Part shown: in pieces, positions 23,000 to 33,495 of the stretch | How the letters are laid out: each line of letters starts with the position of its first letter | Position numbering within the stretch: position 1 is the stretch's first letter | NCBI GenBank assembly: GCA_022578965.1 | Contig: MU400510.1 | Location: forward strand, 372,001-436,000 | Reading direction: 5' to 3' | Source: Xylaria sp. FL1777 | Taxonomy: Eukaryota; Ascomycota; Sordariomycetes; Xylariales; Xylariaceae | Length of the DNA: 64,000 nt | The notes under the pieces: generated by a model | Seen by the model: only the letters and a program-made list of their open reading frames with translations | Told to the model about the DNA's origin: nothing | The model's database searches: none | Made by a program: the position numbers and the translations under genes

Positions 23000-23031
23000 C
23001 TGGCTCTGGCTCTGGCTCTGGCTCTGGCTCC
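23000..23031. repeat. (TGGCTC)n hexanucleotide repeat
   Basis: Five tandem copies of a CTGGCT-type hexamer, followed by CT-rich sequence (ctcttcctcttcc). Located about 560 bp upstream of the TUP1 start codon, so it may lie in its promoter or leader. Confidence 0.85.
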
Positions 23032-23591
23032 TCTTCCTCTTCCATCCATTCTGCTGCGCTACGTATCAGTTTCTTCTTCCTCCTTCGGCGCCAGCAGGAA
23101 AAGCTAATCTCATCCCCTTTCCATCATCTTGAATTGATACCATCTATTCATCCAGCTCTCCGTCCACAACAAACACCAATTCGAATATTGCATAACACCG
23201 AACCGAGCGTTACGGCCTAGTTTGACCCACCAAGACGCCGGCAACTATGTTTATTTTGTGACGAGGCTTGCGGACGTTACTCATCTCGAAGTCTTGCTAG
23301 TCTCGTCACTCACGCAATTGGGTCGGCCGGGCCAGATTCTTCTACCTGGCGCGACGAGCCCTCGACGACATACCAATTTCATCTCGTCAATAAGCCAACA
23401 CCGAATATCAGCTGAAGCAAATTTCCAAAATTCTGTCGCGACACCTTTGCACGCAAAACACCGTGCGCTTCTACGAAAAAAAGAACAAGAGAACGATTGC
23501 AATCACCCATCAGAATCTGACGCCGAAGTTGTATACGGTATAAAGTCGCGGTTACGACAAACGGTCGATCGGTCGCAAATATTCGCCCACC

Positions 23592-25650
23592 ATGTCTATG
23601 TATCCGCATCGCGGCCTGCCGCAGAGCAGTCGCCTCAATGAATTGCTGGATCAAATCCGTTCCGAGTTCGATAACCAAGCTCGCATCAATGAAGGCTACG
23701 AACAGCAGAGTAGGTTCTTCGCGTAGTTCAACCATCACCGCACACACTTTTGAAGCACCCCTATCATGTCCCTTTTTTGACAATGTCAAGACAACCCGCT
23801 AAAGATTCTACAGTTCAACAGCAGGTTCAGGAGGCATCGCTTATCCGAGACAAAGTCTATCAACTGGAGCAGGCTCATATGAGCATGAAGACAAAGTAAG
23901 CAGCATATCTTGATTCATTGGCATCTTTTTCGAAATTAACTGACTTGATATAGATATGATGAGGAAATCGTTCTGCTTCGCCGTCAACTTGACGCCGCTC
24001 GGGGAGGCGCCCCCCCGCAACCTGGCATGCCCGGGCCCCAACATGGTGGCCCCTCTGCTCCTCCGCCGTCTATTGGCGTTGGAAATAACCTCTTCGGTGG
24101 TATAATGACTGGTCAGGGAGGCCAGGGCGCTGGTTTGCCTCCTCAACCACCTCCTCCAGAGCACCAACCACCGGGAGCTCAGCACCAGATGCCTCAGCCG
24201 CCTCCGGGTCTCCAAGGCCCTCCACCACCTCCTCCACCTCCGTCCCAGGCCCCTCCTTTCCAGCCTGCCTATGGGCAAGGTCCTGGTCCGAACGGCTTTC
24301 CTGGTCAAGCCCCCCAAACTACAGCATCTCCTGGACCTGGTAAACGTGGTATCGGCCGGCCTCCAGCTGGTGGCCCGGCTACTCCCCAGATCAACACACC
24401 TCTTCCTTATGCCGGCCCTGGCGCCTCGCCTCAAGTCCCAAACCACCCTACACCTGACCACAGAGTTGTCCACCCACCTCCCGGCTCTATGGTCAATAAT
24501 GCACTCGGAGAGTTAGATCCCGACCGTGTCCCTGCACACGTTAAGAAGACGCGTGATGATTGGTTCGTCATTTTCAATCAGCACGTCCCCCGCGTGTTGG
24601 ACGTTGATCTTGTTCACACCTTATCTCACGAGAGTGTGGTCTGTTGTGTCCGGTTCAGTCACGACGGAAAATATGTGGCCACCGGTTGCAATCGCTCTGC
24701 GCAAATCTACGATGTTAGTAGTGGTGAAAAGGTCTGCGTCTTACAAGATGAAAGTGCAGACGTTAGTGGTGATTTGTATATTAGAAGCGTCTGCTTTAGT
24801 CCTGACGGCAAATATCTGGCCACTGGAGCTGAAGATAAACTTATCCGGGTATGTTTTTCCCTTGATACTCTCGGCTTATTTTCATATATATTAACCTTTC
24901 TAGGTTTGGGATATCGCCAATCGAACCATTCGCAATACCTTCGCTGGCCATGAGCAAGATATCTACTCACTGGATTTTGCTAGGGATGGCCGAACTATTG
25001 CGTCTGGCAGTGGAGATAGGACCGTCCGTCTCTGGGATATTGAAAACAGCACTAACATATTAACCCTCACTATTGAAGACGGTGTTACTACGGTCGCTAT
25101 TTCACCGGATACTAAGTACGTGGCAGCTGGCTCTCTCGATAAGAGCGTGCGCGTTTGGGATATTCATCAAGGATACCTCCTGGAGCGCCTGGAAGGACCC
25201 GATGGCCATAAGGATAGTGTATACTCCGTCGCATTTTCTCCTAGTGGCAAGGAGCTTGTCAGTGGCAGTCTCGATAAGACAATCAAGATGTGGGAACTCT
25301 CGGGTTCTCGTCTCCCAACCAACAATACACCAAAGGGAGGTAGATGTATCAAGACTTTTGAAGGGCATAGAGTAAGTGTTTCTGGACTTTATCTATTGCA
25401 TGAGACTAACCGGTGATAGGATTTTGTTCTTAGTGTTGCCCTCACTCCTGACGCCAGCTGGGTAATGTCCGGATCCAAAGACCGCGGTGTACAGTTTTGG
25501 GATCCGCGAACTGGTTACACTCAGTTGATGCTGCAGGGGCACAAGAACAGTGTGATCTCTGTTGCGCCTAGCCCAACTGGTGGGTACTTTGCGACTGGCT
25601 CCGGCGATATGAGAGCTCGCATTTGGTCATACCGTCCTCTCACCCAGTAG
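23592..25650 (+). CDS. TUP1: Tup1/RcoA-type WD40 transcriptional corepressor
   Basis: General corepressor that works with Ssn6/Cyc8 at promoters. Five exons, 23592-23709, 23814-23895, 23954-24848, 24904-25371 and 25420-25650, give 597 aa, the usual size. Residues 1-85 form the Tup N-terminal helical tetramerisation domain ([18 protein letters not shown] and a coiled-coil ending [16 protein letters not shown]). A long Pro/Gly/Gln-rich linker follows (about 90-230), then a basic-acidic bridge. Seven WD40 blades cover about residues 275-597, with repeat ends such as [14 protein letters not shown], [31 protein letters not shown] and MRARIWSY. All introns keep frame. The start ATG follows CCACC, a good context. 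Confidence 0.95.
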
Positions 25651-26258
25651 GACAGGGAGTACAGCAGGACGCAATTAAAACGCAAGAATCTACAATTAGC
25701 ATAGTCTTGGAAGGTATGATAATCCTAGAAAACCGGGTATTCTTAGAAAGTGGCGTACGGCATAAACAGTCTATTGATTATCTGTCAAGTGTATCAGTAG
25801 ATAAGCGTTGCATTTCTGCTGTCGGTCCTAGGCTTCATGCGCCGGAGATATCTCCCAGAGCCGTTTGGAAAAGTTGGGATTCATGGTTAGCAGGGTGTGA
25901 GGAGAACACTGGATGAGAGGGGGTGTAAAAACGGGTTAACTTGGTCTTTTAATGACTTTTTTCTACACAGATAGTAGGGTTCCAACTCAATATTAGTGTG
26001 TTATTGTTTTTTCCCCCCTATCTCCATGACCCTTGATCCACCGGCTTGGAAAGGAGAACGCTTCGCCTCCCATCGTAATGCTCATAGTCGAAATGAGGAG
26101 AATACAGTATTAAAATAACAGCTTCACATGGTATTATTCGAAGAAACCCCGAGTATGCAAGACAATTTAGTTAGAAGATTGGGATCTGGAATACCTAAGT
26201 ACCTATGTATTCAGCTCAAAAGGCGGTGATTATTAGTCTGTTCATAGTCTACGTCCCT
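25651..26258. other. Convergent 3' region of TUP1 and RMP1
   Basis: 608 bp between two converging genes. A 97-aa frame at 25623-25916 overlaps the end of TUP1 in another frame and shows no family resemblance, so it is taken as chance. Confidence 0.5.
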
Positions 26259-27605
26259 TTAGAACAGACCCTTGAAGAGATCATCAAACTCATCTCCCTT
26301 CTTGGTTTTCTTCTTCTTGGTCGTCTTCTTATCCTTATCCTTGTCGTCATTAGTGCCCTTCTCCCTAGCTCTTGTTACCGCGGCGGTCTTCGTCTTCTTG
26401 GCGGGCCTCGCGATTTCTTCGCCTCCCTCGCCCTCTCGGGCTGAGGACACTTGTCTCTTGCTAGACGGCAATGAGGCCGTCGCCCCGCTCGCCTCCGGTG
26501 ACGCGCCGGGTTTTGCGCGATCGCTGGAAGTTGCTGTCTTCTTGTCTCTCTCTACTTTAACTTTTCCCGCTTCTTTGCCCTTCTTGCGTTGTGCGGTCGC
26601 GCGCTCTACGTCCGCGCGGGATATGGTTTTGCCTCCACCTCCTTCGTCATCCCGGCCATCTTTCTTTGTCCCGGGAGTGCTTTCGCGCTCATTCGCCTTT
26701 GGCCCGGGCTCCAAGGTAGGTAGAGTCGCCGTGTTCCCGGTCTTTGGGATCGTTGTTACGCTTTCAACAGCTGAGGGCCGAGACTCTGCTGCTGCTTCTG
26801 GGACGTCACGTGCAGATGGCGACGACAGTACGGGCGCCGCTGGTCTGGGCGCCGCGATGTCGCACGCTGCTTTGATCTGTGCTAGAGCGCCTAGGAGCAC
26901 GATGCCGAGTGGCGCGAACTGCGGGTCTGCGGTGAGCTGGGAGAAAGCTCTACGCCCAAGAAGACATTTGGGTTAGTGAATCGCCGAAAATGCAACATGT
27001 ACATACAATAACTATGTGATGAGAATGAAAAGAAAGGGGACGTGGTAATGATGAGCATGCGTAGATAGACAAGAAGAAATCGGAAAAATAAAAAAAAGCC
27101 CGACAACTCACAAGTAGCATTTCGGAACCAGCACATCGCGTATCCAAGCAGCATGTCTAACATTCCCCTCCGTCTCGCCCGCCACTACACCCCGAGCAGC
27201 TACATCATCATCGTCCTCTCTTTCGCTCTTCACAGTCCTCAGAGCACCAGAAGCCAGCTCCTCCCGCCTGCGCTTCTTACTCTCCTTCTTGCTCTCCGCC
27301 CTAGCGGTCTTGGCAGCCCGCGCGGCATCCTTGCGCGCCGCGGCGTCGGCAGAGACCAACTCGTCGGCGAGCCGCGCGCAGTTCCGCCGCAACATGCCGA
27401 AATGCCGCCACCAGGCCGCGCGGCGGTGCTGGTTGCGGTTGCGGTGGGCCAGGCCCGCGAGGATGGGCTGCAGCGGCGTGATGCGGGACAGAGCCTGCGC
27501 GTATGGCGTGGCTGCTTCTTCTACTTTTGCTTCTGGTTCTTTTGCGACTGTGGCTGCATTGTTCGTTGTTAGGGCGCCGCGGACGGCGCTCTTTTTTGTG
27601 GCCAT
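26259..27605 (-). CDS. RMP1: RNase MRP protein subunit Rmp1
   Basis: Subunit specific to RNase MRP, the ribonucleoprotein that cleaves pre-rRNA in the nucleolus. Two exons, 27112-27605 and 26259-26949, give 394 aa. The helical Rmp1 core is visible in two parts: ALSRITPLQPILAGLAHRN followed by QHRRAAWWRHFGMLRRNC, and, across the 162-nt intron, AWIRDVLVPKCYLAFSQLTA then QFAPLGIVLLGALAQI. Between them is a charged helix (AARAAKTARAESKKESKKRR) with a likely nuclear localisation signal. The last 180 residues are low-complexity and Lys/Glu/Ser-rich and end DEFDDLFKGLF. The protein is about twice the length of yeast Rmp1; the extra length is this tail. The start is the ATG at 27605; upstream in-frame sequence looks non-coding. 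Confidence 0.85.
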
Positions 27606-30122
27606 TACATGGTAGGATTGCGAGACGGGTAGTGTCTCGTGATAGGTTTTTTTATGAAGGTGCTTGGTTTTGTATTTGGATTGAGTGAGTGAGTGTGTTG
27701 AGTTGAAAGAAAGTTTCGACGAATATTCTGATAAGGTAAAAGGGCTGGCTTGGCTTTTCTGGGAGGCTGATGCGTGATTGGTGGGTAGTGAATTAGTGTA
27801 GTTATTCAATGGAACTCAGGTACGTTGGTACTTGGGCTAGGTAGACTAAGGTACCTAGCCTAGCGTATCCCAGACTCTCGGTTTCGCTAACAGTAGGTAG
27901 TTTCAGAGAGAACGAAAGAGAAAACGGCTAATTATAATGAATCAAACAACTTTCTACATCTTATGTTTATTATATAAACTAAATGTGAGCATCCAAGCAT
28001 CTTGTGAGCTACCTACCTATGTAGTAAGCTAATATGTGAAACATAATGATTCTTGGCAGGTTCGCGGGAGCCCTTGCGGGAACCCATGGAATGGTACCTA
28101 GGCTTATGCGCCTCCCCGCATGGACCTACCGCTAGATAGGGCGCTGTATTGGACACAACCTTGGTTGTAGCAGATCCACTTTGAACCTCACCTCCTTCCT
28201 GTCTTCTACAACCGCTTGACATCAGCCAAACTTCATGTTCAAATCTCGAGGGCACAATGCTAACTTTTTGCACGATTTGTTGATGGTGTAAACAGTATAG
28301 TTATGTCTTTCATTCTGGCAATTTGAATCCTTCTGCAAAAGCATTTCTACTTTATTATTGCTCTTTTCATGAAATTGTAGAATAAATTTTGTGGTATGAA
28401 AAAAACCAGTGAGGAAAACAGAGAGGAAGAATTGGTAGGGACAGAATAAAAAAAAAAACTCGCCCCAGAAATCGAACCCAGCCCACATCGGAGAACCACC
28501 CCTCCGCCCCATCCTCAGCTCAGGTATTGGCATCTCTGTAGAACTGGCCGATGTCCAGTTATACTGATGTTACCCCCTGAACCCACGATGATCCCTCTGC
28601 CCACAGTATCCCCCGCCCACATTATGGAATCTTGGAAGATTACCATTGTGCCAATACCCTCATTTGCTGAGGCCCGATGGAGCAGCTATTCAAAATGCCT
28701 TATAACCCTTCGTTGATCCTCTGTGAGAGGAGAATTGTGCAGATGGCGGCGGGCAGATGGTCGAGGTACCTGGGTACCTTCACCCACGCCATCATGTACA
28801 CAGTTGCCTGGCTACTTGATCAACCTCACTATGCCACACATACAGAATTTTATCCCTTCTTGGATAACCCATGCCTCTGTTTTGTGTACTATCCTGCTGA
28901 TCGTGAACATTTCCTTGGTGTTTGTTGTTGCCTGCCTTTTTAACGCGTACCCAACCTTATTTCATACCACCTCTAACACCACCACTACCATATCATTAAT
29001 TTACTAGATCAAAGATTTATCTAGAAGACTTATTTTACGTTTATATGTCAATTGAGGGTAAAACATCATTAGCTAAATATGTCATATCTAGCTATAGGAA
29101 AGGAATACAACGCACGAAGGGAAGAGAACACAGGAAAATAGTATATCAAATTTAGTAAATATGCAATTAAGAAGCAGTGTAATGTGATGTAAGTCTTACT
29201 TGTCATACTATTCTTAAGTAAGCACGTTAGGTAACCTAATCAGGCACAACTCCAACGTTATATCATTCATCACAAAGGTTATTTATAACAAGGGCTCTAC
29301 TGTATAGACCAGAGGGCTTGGAACTTAGTCAATTCAGCTAATGATTCTCTAGGGGTCTCAAGGCCATGGTTTCCTCCCGTCCTTCGTACGAGGGAGTCTT
29401 CTGGCCTATTTATGCCTGTTGAGCCGCTATACAACCCCAGGACTTTTCTTGGTATTAGGTTGCCGCATATGCAACATAATCTGTATGACTATGTTGGACA
29501 AATTGCCTTGACCTTCTAGGCGCCGTCCCCGGGTGGGGCAGACCTAAGTCGTGTGACATTATTCCAATAAAAACACCAGGGATATTCTTACTGTTACTCT
29601 TACGATAAGATTCCTACGACAACATTGTGATGGCAAGGACGGCTTTCTTCATTCCTAATTCTTACAGGGGGAAAAATCGCTATCAATTAATACACTTGAC
29701 ACGGGTTAGGTTATCTTAGTCACATGAGCAAGGTGATCACTGTATTGCCAGATAGTTTTGCCTGAGCTTCATTCTATCTAAGCAGTCCTATCCTTGGAAA
29801 TGTCTGACGATACCTTCCCTAACGAATTTTTGAGTCTGAGAGACTGCCATTTCCTCACTCGTCTCGTATTCCTGTATCGGAAGTTCTCATATCATTAAAT
29901 CTATAAAGCCAGTCGAAGAGAACCTCAGCCCAAGTCCTCATCCATGCGTCCATTTATCTGCTCAATCCCCCTACTTCTAGGACTCATTATCTTCTTGGGG
30001 TTCGTTGAGTGAATATACGACATGGTCCATCTGCCCTTCAGGGTTGCCGCCATGAAACTTGTGCTAGTCAGCAACAATGTCGCGTGGCATCTACCGAGAT
30101 AATACTCACCCGTATATACATC
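27606..30122. other. Gene-poor region, 2.5 kb
   Basis: Contains the RMP1 promoter on the left and the 3' side of the next gene on the right. GGTACCTAGCCTAGCG-like words lie near 27837-27865. The stretch 28950-29960 is AT-rich. No supported gene. A frame at 28677-29007 lacks any domain. Confidence 0.5.
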
Positions 30123-31451
30123 TTACTCCGGGAGCATTTTGGCGTAGAAGACACCGTTCTCGGTGACATACCAACGGAAGTTTCCCATGCGATCCAGAGA
30201 AAAGCGGCTGCGGGAAGTCCATTGACCATCAAGTTCGCGGCACCAGTACATGCGGCTGTTGTCGTCATCAGCGGGCTTCATGCTCTGAGGCTCGTTCATC
30301 TGATTATGCATGGCGTTGTACTGATTCTCCGCTTCGATTTCGGTCTTGGTCTTTCCCATCTCGACACCGCCACCACCACCACCCATATTTCCACCAGGAA
30401 AGTATACGCCAGGAGTGACAGGGGGAGTGGGTTGTCCGATGCCAGTTGCCACGAAGGCCGGGCCACTGGGTGCAGCAGCGCAATGCATGGGAGGCGCGAA
30501 ACCAGGCTGGAAACTGACCGGAGGGCATTGCATGTAGGGAGTCTGCATAGGCGGCATAGGCGGCATCTGCGGGCCGGGCGCCATCATGGGGATTGGAGCA
30601 GTAGCCATGCCGGGTTGAGCCTATAGTAGAAGGAGTCAGCATAGTCTCTTCTCTTTGTTTAGGCTAGTGATGTAATATAAAAGGGGGAAAAAAGCAATCG
30701 AGAAGTAGACTGTCATAGGTTAATTTCACATCAGAGGATAAAGCACCCTGCGCCGATGTGCAGTGCGGATTAGACTTGCATTCATGTATCCAACACCAAA
30801 CACTTGGGGCACAGCTGGCGTGTACATTGGCAAAGGATTCTGGGGCTGTACCTGTTGATAAGGAAAGGCACCAGGTGCAAAAAAGCCTGGATAACCACCA
30901 GCGGCAACACCATTCGCCATCATATACTGAGGGTCCGACCGAGGCACATAGGTGTACTGGAAGGGCCCATTGGTGGTGTCAGGCACGGGGGGTTGGTAGT
31001 GGACCGCATTTGGGTCGGGCATAATGCCAGCACCGACAGTACTCATGTTGACTTGATGGGGTTGCCCGGTGTTATTATGGTAGGGAGGGTAGCCGGGGAA
31101 GGGTTGGAATTGAGGTAGTGGGTCACGAAGGTCTGAGTGCACTGTGGGACCACGCCGCCGAAGAACACCGTCGATGACGAGCCCCTCAGGTGTATTGGTG
31201 ACGGAGTGGGTGAAGAGTGCAGCAAGAGGGTCGGGTGCTGGAGTCTGAGAAGTAGGGCAGGTATCGCTTGGGGGTGAATGAGGCTGAGGGGTGGGGCAAC
31301 GGGAGTTGTTGCTATCGTTATTGACCGCCGGTTTGGGAGTAGAATTAGGTCGAGGGCTGAAATGGCCGGGGGCTTTGTCGATAGTTGGGGAGCTGAATTC
31401 CGCAAAGGAAACACGTCTTGGTCTTCTGGTGTTCTTTCCGAGGGAGGACAT
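30123..31451 (-). CDS. Uncharacterised Pro/Gly-rich protein
   Basis: Two long coding-like segments on the minus strand read as one gene. The 5' segment starts at ATG 31451 (MSSLGKNTRRPRRVSFAEF) and is Pro/Ser/Asn-rich, with LVIDGVLRRRGPTV and later Pro/Gln/Tyr-rich text. The 3' segment ends at 30123 and includes TKTEIEAENQYNAMHNQM, then MYWCRELDGQWTSRSRF and RWYVTENGVFYAKMLPE, the most conserved-looking part. The acceptor at 30621 (ctatag) is clear. The donor is not: a phase-matched choice is at 30851 (CAG/GTACAG), giving 365 aa, but nearby alternatives are possible. No known domain; probably disordered with a short folded C terminus. Function unknown. Confidence 0.55.
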
Positions 31452-31981
31452 GACGGATGAAGCGTGGAAGGAAGGTGAGGAAGGTAGGTAGCTCGTAAGC
31501 TAGAAGGATATATATAGGTAGATGTAATGGGAGCTGAACGTTTTCCCCCCAGTTGTGCAGCTTTGCACAATAGAGGGGTGCTATTTGTGTTCTTGCAGCC
31601 AAGGTGTGATAGTCAAGAATTGGCGGGATGTCAATGGGGAAAGCTGTCCTTGGTAGTCTTAGGTTGTTTGTGGGAAATGACGAATGCAGGTAGAGAATAG
31701 GAAGAACCATAGGGTGCGGGTAGAGGGGGAAATAGAAATGCATTCGCCTGAGCATTTCTTTTCTCATTCTGTCGCCGGGGCGAGACGTAGGGTACTACCT
31801 TACTAGGTACTAACAATGCGGCTCTAGCATTTGGCACAGGTCACACCCAGATCATAGGGGTATTGTTCATGCCTTTAGAGTGTGGGGGCAGACTTGAGAA
31901 ATATAATGGCATCAATGGCTTCAAAAGCCAGGAAGAATGAAGAAGCAAAACAAAAAGGGGAGTGGATGCGTGTAGACTCAC

Positions 31982-32098
31982 TCTATCGCTGATGGTAGGA
32001 ATCCAATTGGTCCCATTCCATACATATTGGAACATGACCGTCTCAGGGACATCCTCGAGCTCGATGTCCCGTACAGGCCAACATGGTAAGCAGCACAT
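31982..32098 (-). CDS. Possible small protein or isolated exon
   Basis: A 39-codon segment on the minus strand reads MCCLPCWPVRDIELEDVPET, continues with Val-Met-Phe-Gln-Tyr-Val-Trp, and ends at a consensus donor (AGA/GTGAGT) at 31981. The Cys/Trp-rich composition and the clean donor suggest a real exon. I could not find a confident partner exon; an acceptor near 31879 would end the protein at once. It could be a micro-protein or part of a gene whose other exons I missed. Low confidence. Confidence 0.3.
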
Positions 32099-33495
32099 CT
32101 TGACTGTCACCTTTTCGTATCATGAGTTTCTTAACGTTGGAATGGCGGGCAAGTTGAGAGGGATGCGCTGCGGTATAGTCCAAGGGACAGAGGCGGTGGA
32201 GGCCGAGTTGATTGTTATCATAAGACACAAAGAAGTTGTCGAGCCTGGTTAGGTAGGCGTGAGTGAGGTAGGTAATGTATAGAAAGCGTGGTGAATGATG
32301 GATGTTCAGGAAGAAAGTATGCTTGTTAATGGAGGGAGAAGGAAGACCTAAGGTTCGCGAGTCCAATCTGCTTCAGAAGTAGGGAATGCTCTGTCGCCGA
32401 AGCACAATGATCATTCTCCTATTGTGATTGAAGTTAGTGGCCTTCCATATATCGATACCATTTATAACTGCTTACCTAAAAGAAGTAGATAGTCGGCGTT
32501 GGTATATCTGTGTTGGTGTATTGGCATTTGATTTAGAAACCTGTAGTCGACAGATATACACCTAAGACCAGCGACTCCCTTGGCCATTGAGCCTTAACTG
32601 ACTTACGTGAATAAAGTAGTAGTAATTCAATATACCTAGGCATCTATTCTGGTATTTGACGTACATGAAGAGATATGCTCATGGTGACAGTGCTGCAGAT
32701 GTTCATCACGACAGAACAACATCAGAGACGTCGAAGAACTGTTGAAAGTTTCAAAGGGCGAAATTGAATTTATGTATCTAGGAGTTGACCGTTGTGACAT
32801 ATGATTCTGGGACAGCTTTGAAGAGGGTCCCAAATACTCTCAAATATTGCTTAGGTGTTCAACTTTGTGCCCACCAGTATGGCAACCTTTATAATCGGAG
32901 ACTGAGATCGCTTTACCGGTGGTGATACATTGAGGCTCAATCAGTACCACTTGACCATGGTCCAGCGCATCAATACAGCACTCCATGATTCACTACCTAG
33001 CACACCCATTATAGACGCTCCAGAAAACTTCCCTGGCTATAGTACAGAAAGCAACCGAATAGAGTATGAGGCTGAGGTACGAATGCGGTCGGACCTAGTC
33101 GTTCTGGATGGGGACCCAGGGGTCCCCATCGGTTCGGGAGGGTTTCGTGGAAAGGTTACCGTCCTCAACAGTGCCAAATTGAGGCTGGCCCACTGCCTAG
33201 GGGAAAGGACTGACATACTAAAGTAGGCTAGTATTCGGCTGAGTCTTTCGATATGAAATCTAGGCCGAAGGCTCCGAGTGCGCTAACACACCGCATGTGG
33301 AGGAAATAATGAATGTTATTTATAATTAACTGTTATGTTGCACGGCGCAGCACTGGGGCCCTTCCATACGTACTAAGCTATATATTGCTTCATACCCCTC
33401 CAGCCTTCTTTTCATGTTAAACATGTGCTCAGGTATTTTTCTTGAGCGGGACTCACAATCCCTCCCCAGATTTCTCAGTGACTATAATATTCAAA
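32099..33495. other. Intergenic, 1.4 kb, with a near-perfect hairpin
   Basis: Upstream region of the acyltransferase gene. A 98-codon frame at 32930-33226 lacks an ATG at its start and has no known domain, so it is not called. It spans the inverted repeat listed separately. Confidence 0.5.
33107..33130. repeat. 11-bp perfect inverted repeat with 2-nt spacer
   Basis: gatggggaccc at 33107-33117 and its exact reverse complement gggtccccatc at 33120-33130, separated by AG. It would form a stable hairpin in RNA or single-stranded DNA. It sits about 370 bp upstream of the acyltransferase ATG. Confidence 0.9.

Larger units (their letters stand above)
17110..23591. other. Gene-poor region, 6.5 kb
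   Basis: No reading frame on either strand shows a recognisable domain or believable exon structure. The left part (about 17400-19950) is AT-rich with many TA steps, which would fit an old transposon decayed by repeat-induced point mutation, but no terminal repeat or transposase fragment could be identified. The right part (20000-23200) has numerous GGTACCT/CCTAGGTA words and two microsatellites (listed separately). The last 400 bp should contain the TUP1 promoter and leader. Confidence 0.5.

Noticed and set aside
26272..26976. 234-codon plus-strand frame rich in Leu/Ser/Val
   Set aside because: Antisense shadow of the Lys/Glu-rich tail of RMP1.
28441..28545. Minus-strand tRNA-like sequence with GGTTCGATTTC followed by a T run
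   Set aside because: The T-arm pairing is weak and no matching acceptor stem or anticodon arm could be folded.
30009..30626. 205-codon plus-strand frame
   Set aside because: Antisense shadow of the Pro-rich minus-strand gene, with His/Arg-rich low complexity arising from the opposite-strand codons.
32930..33226. 98-codon frame
   Set aside because: No ATG at its start, no recognisable domain, and it contains a perfect inverted repeat that is unlikely inside a coding region.
33442..33495. Eighteen-codon N-terminal extension of the acyltransferase
   Set aside because: It begins at TTG, not ATG; the first ATG at 33496 gives a family-like start.
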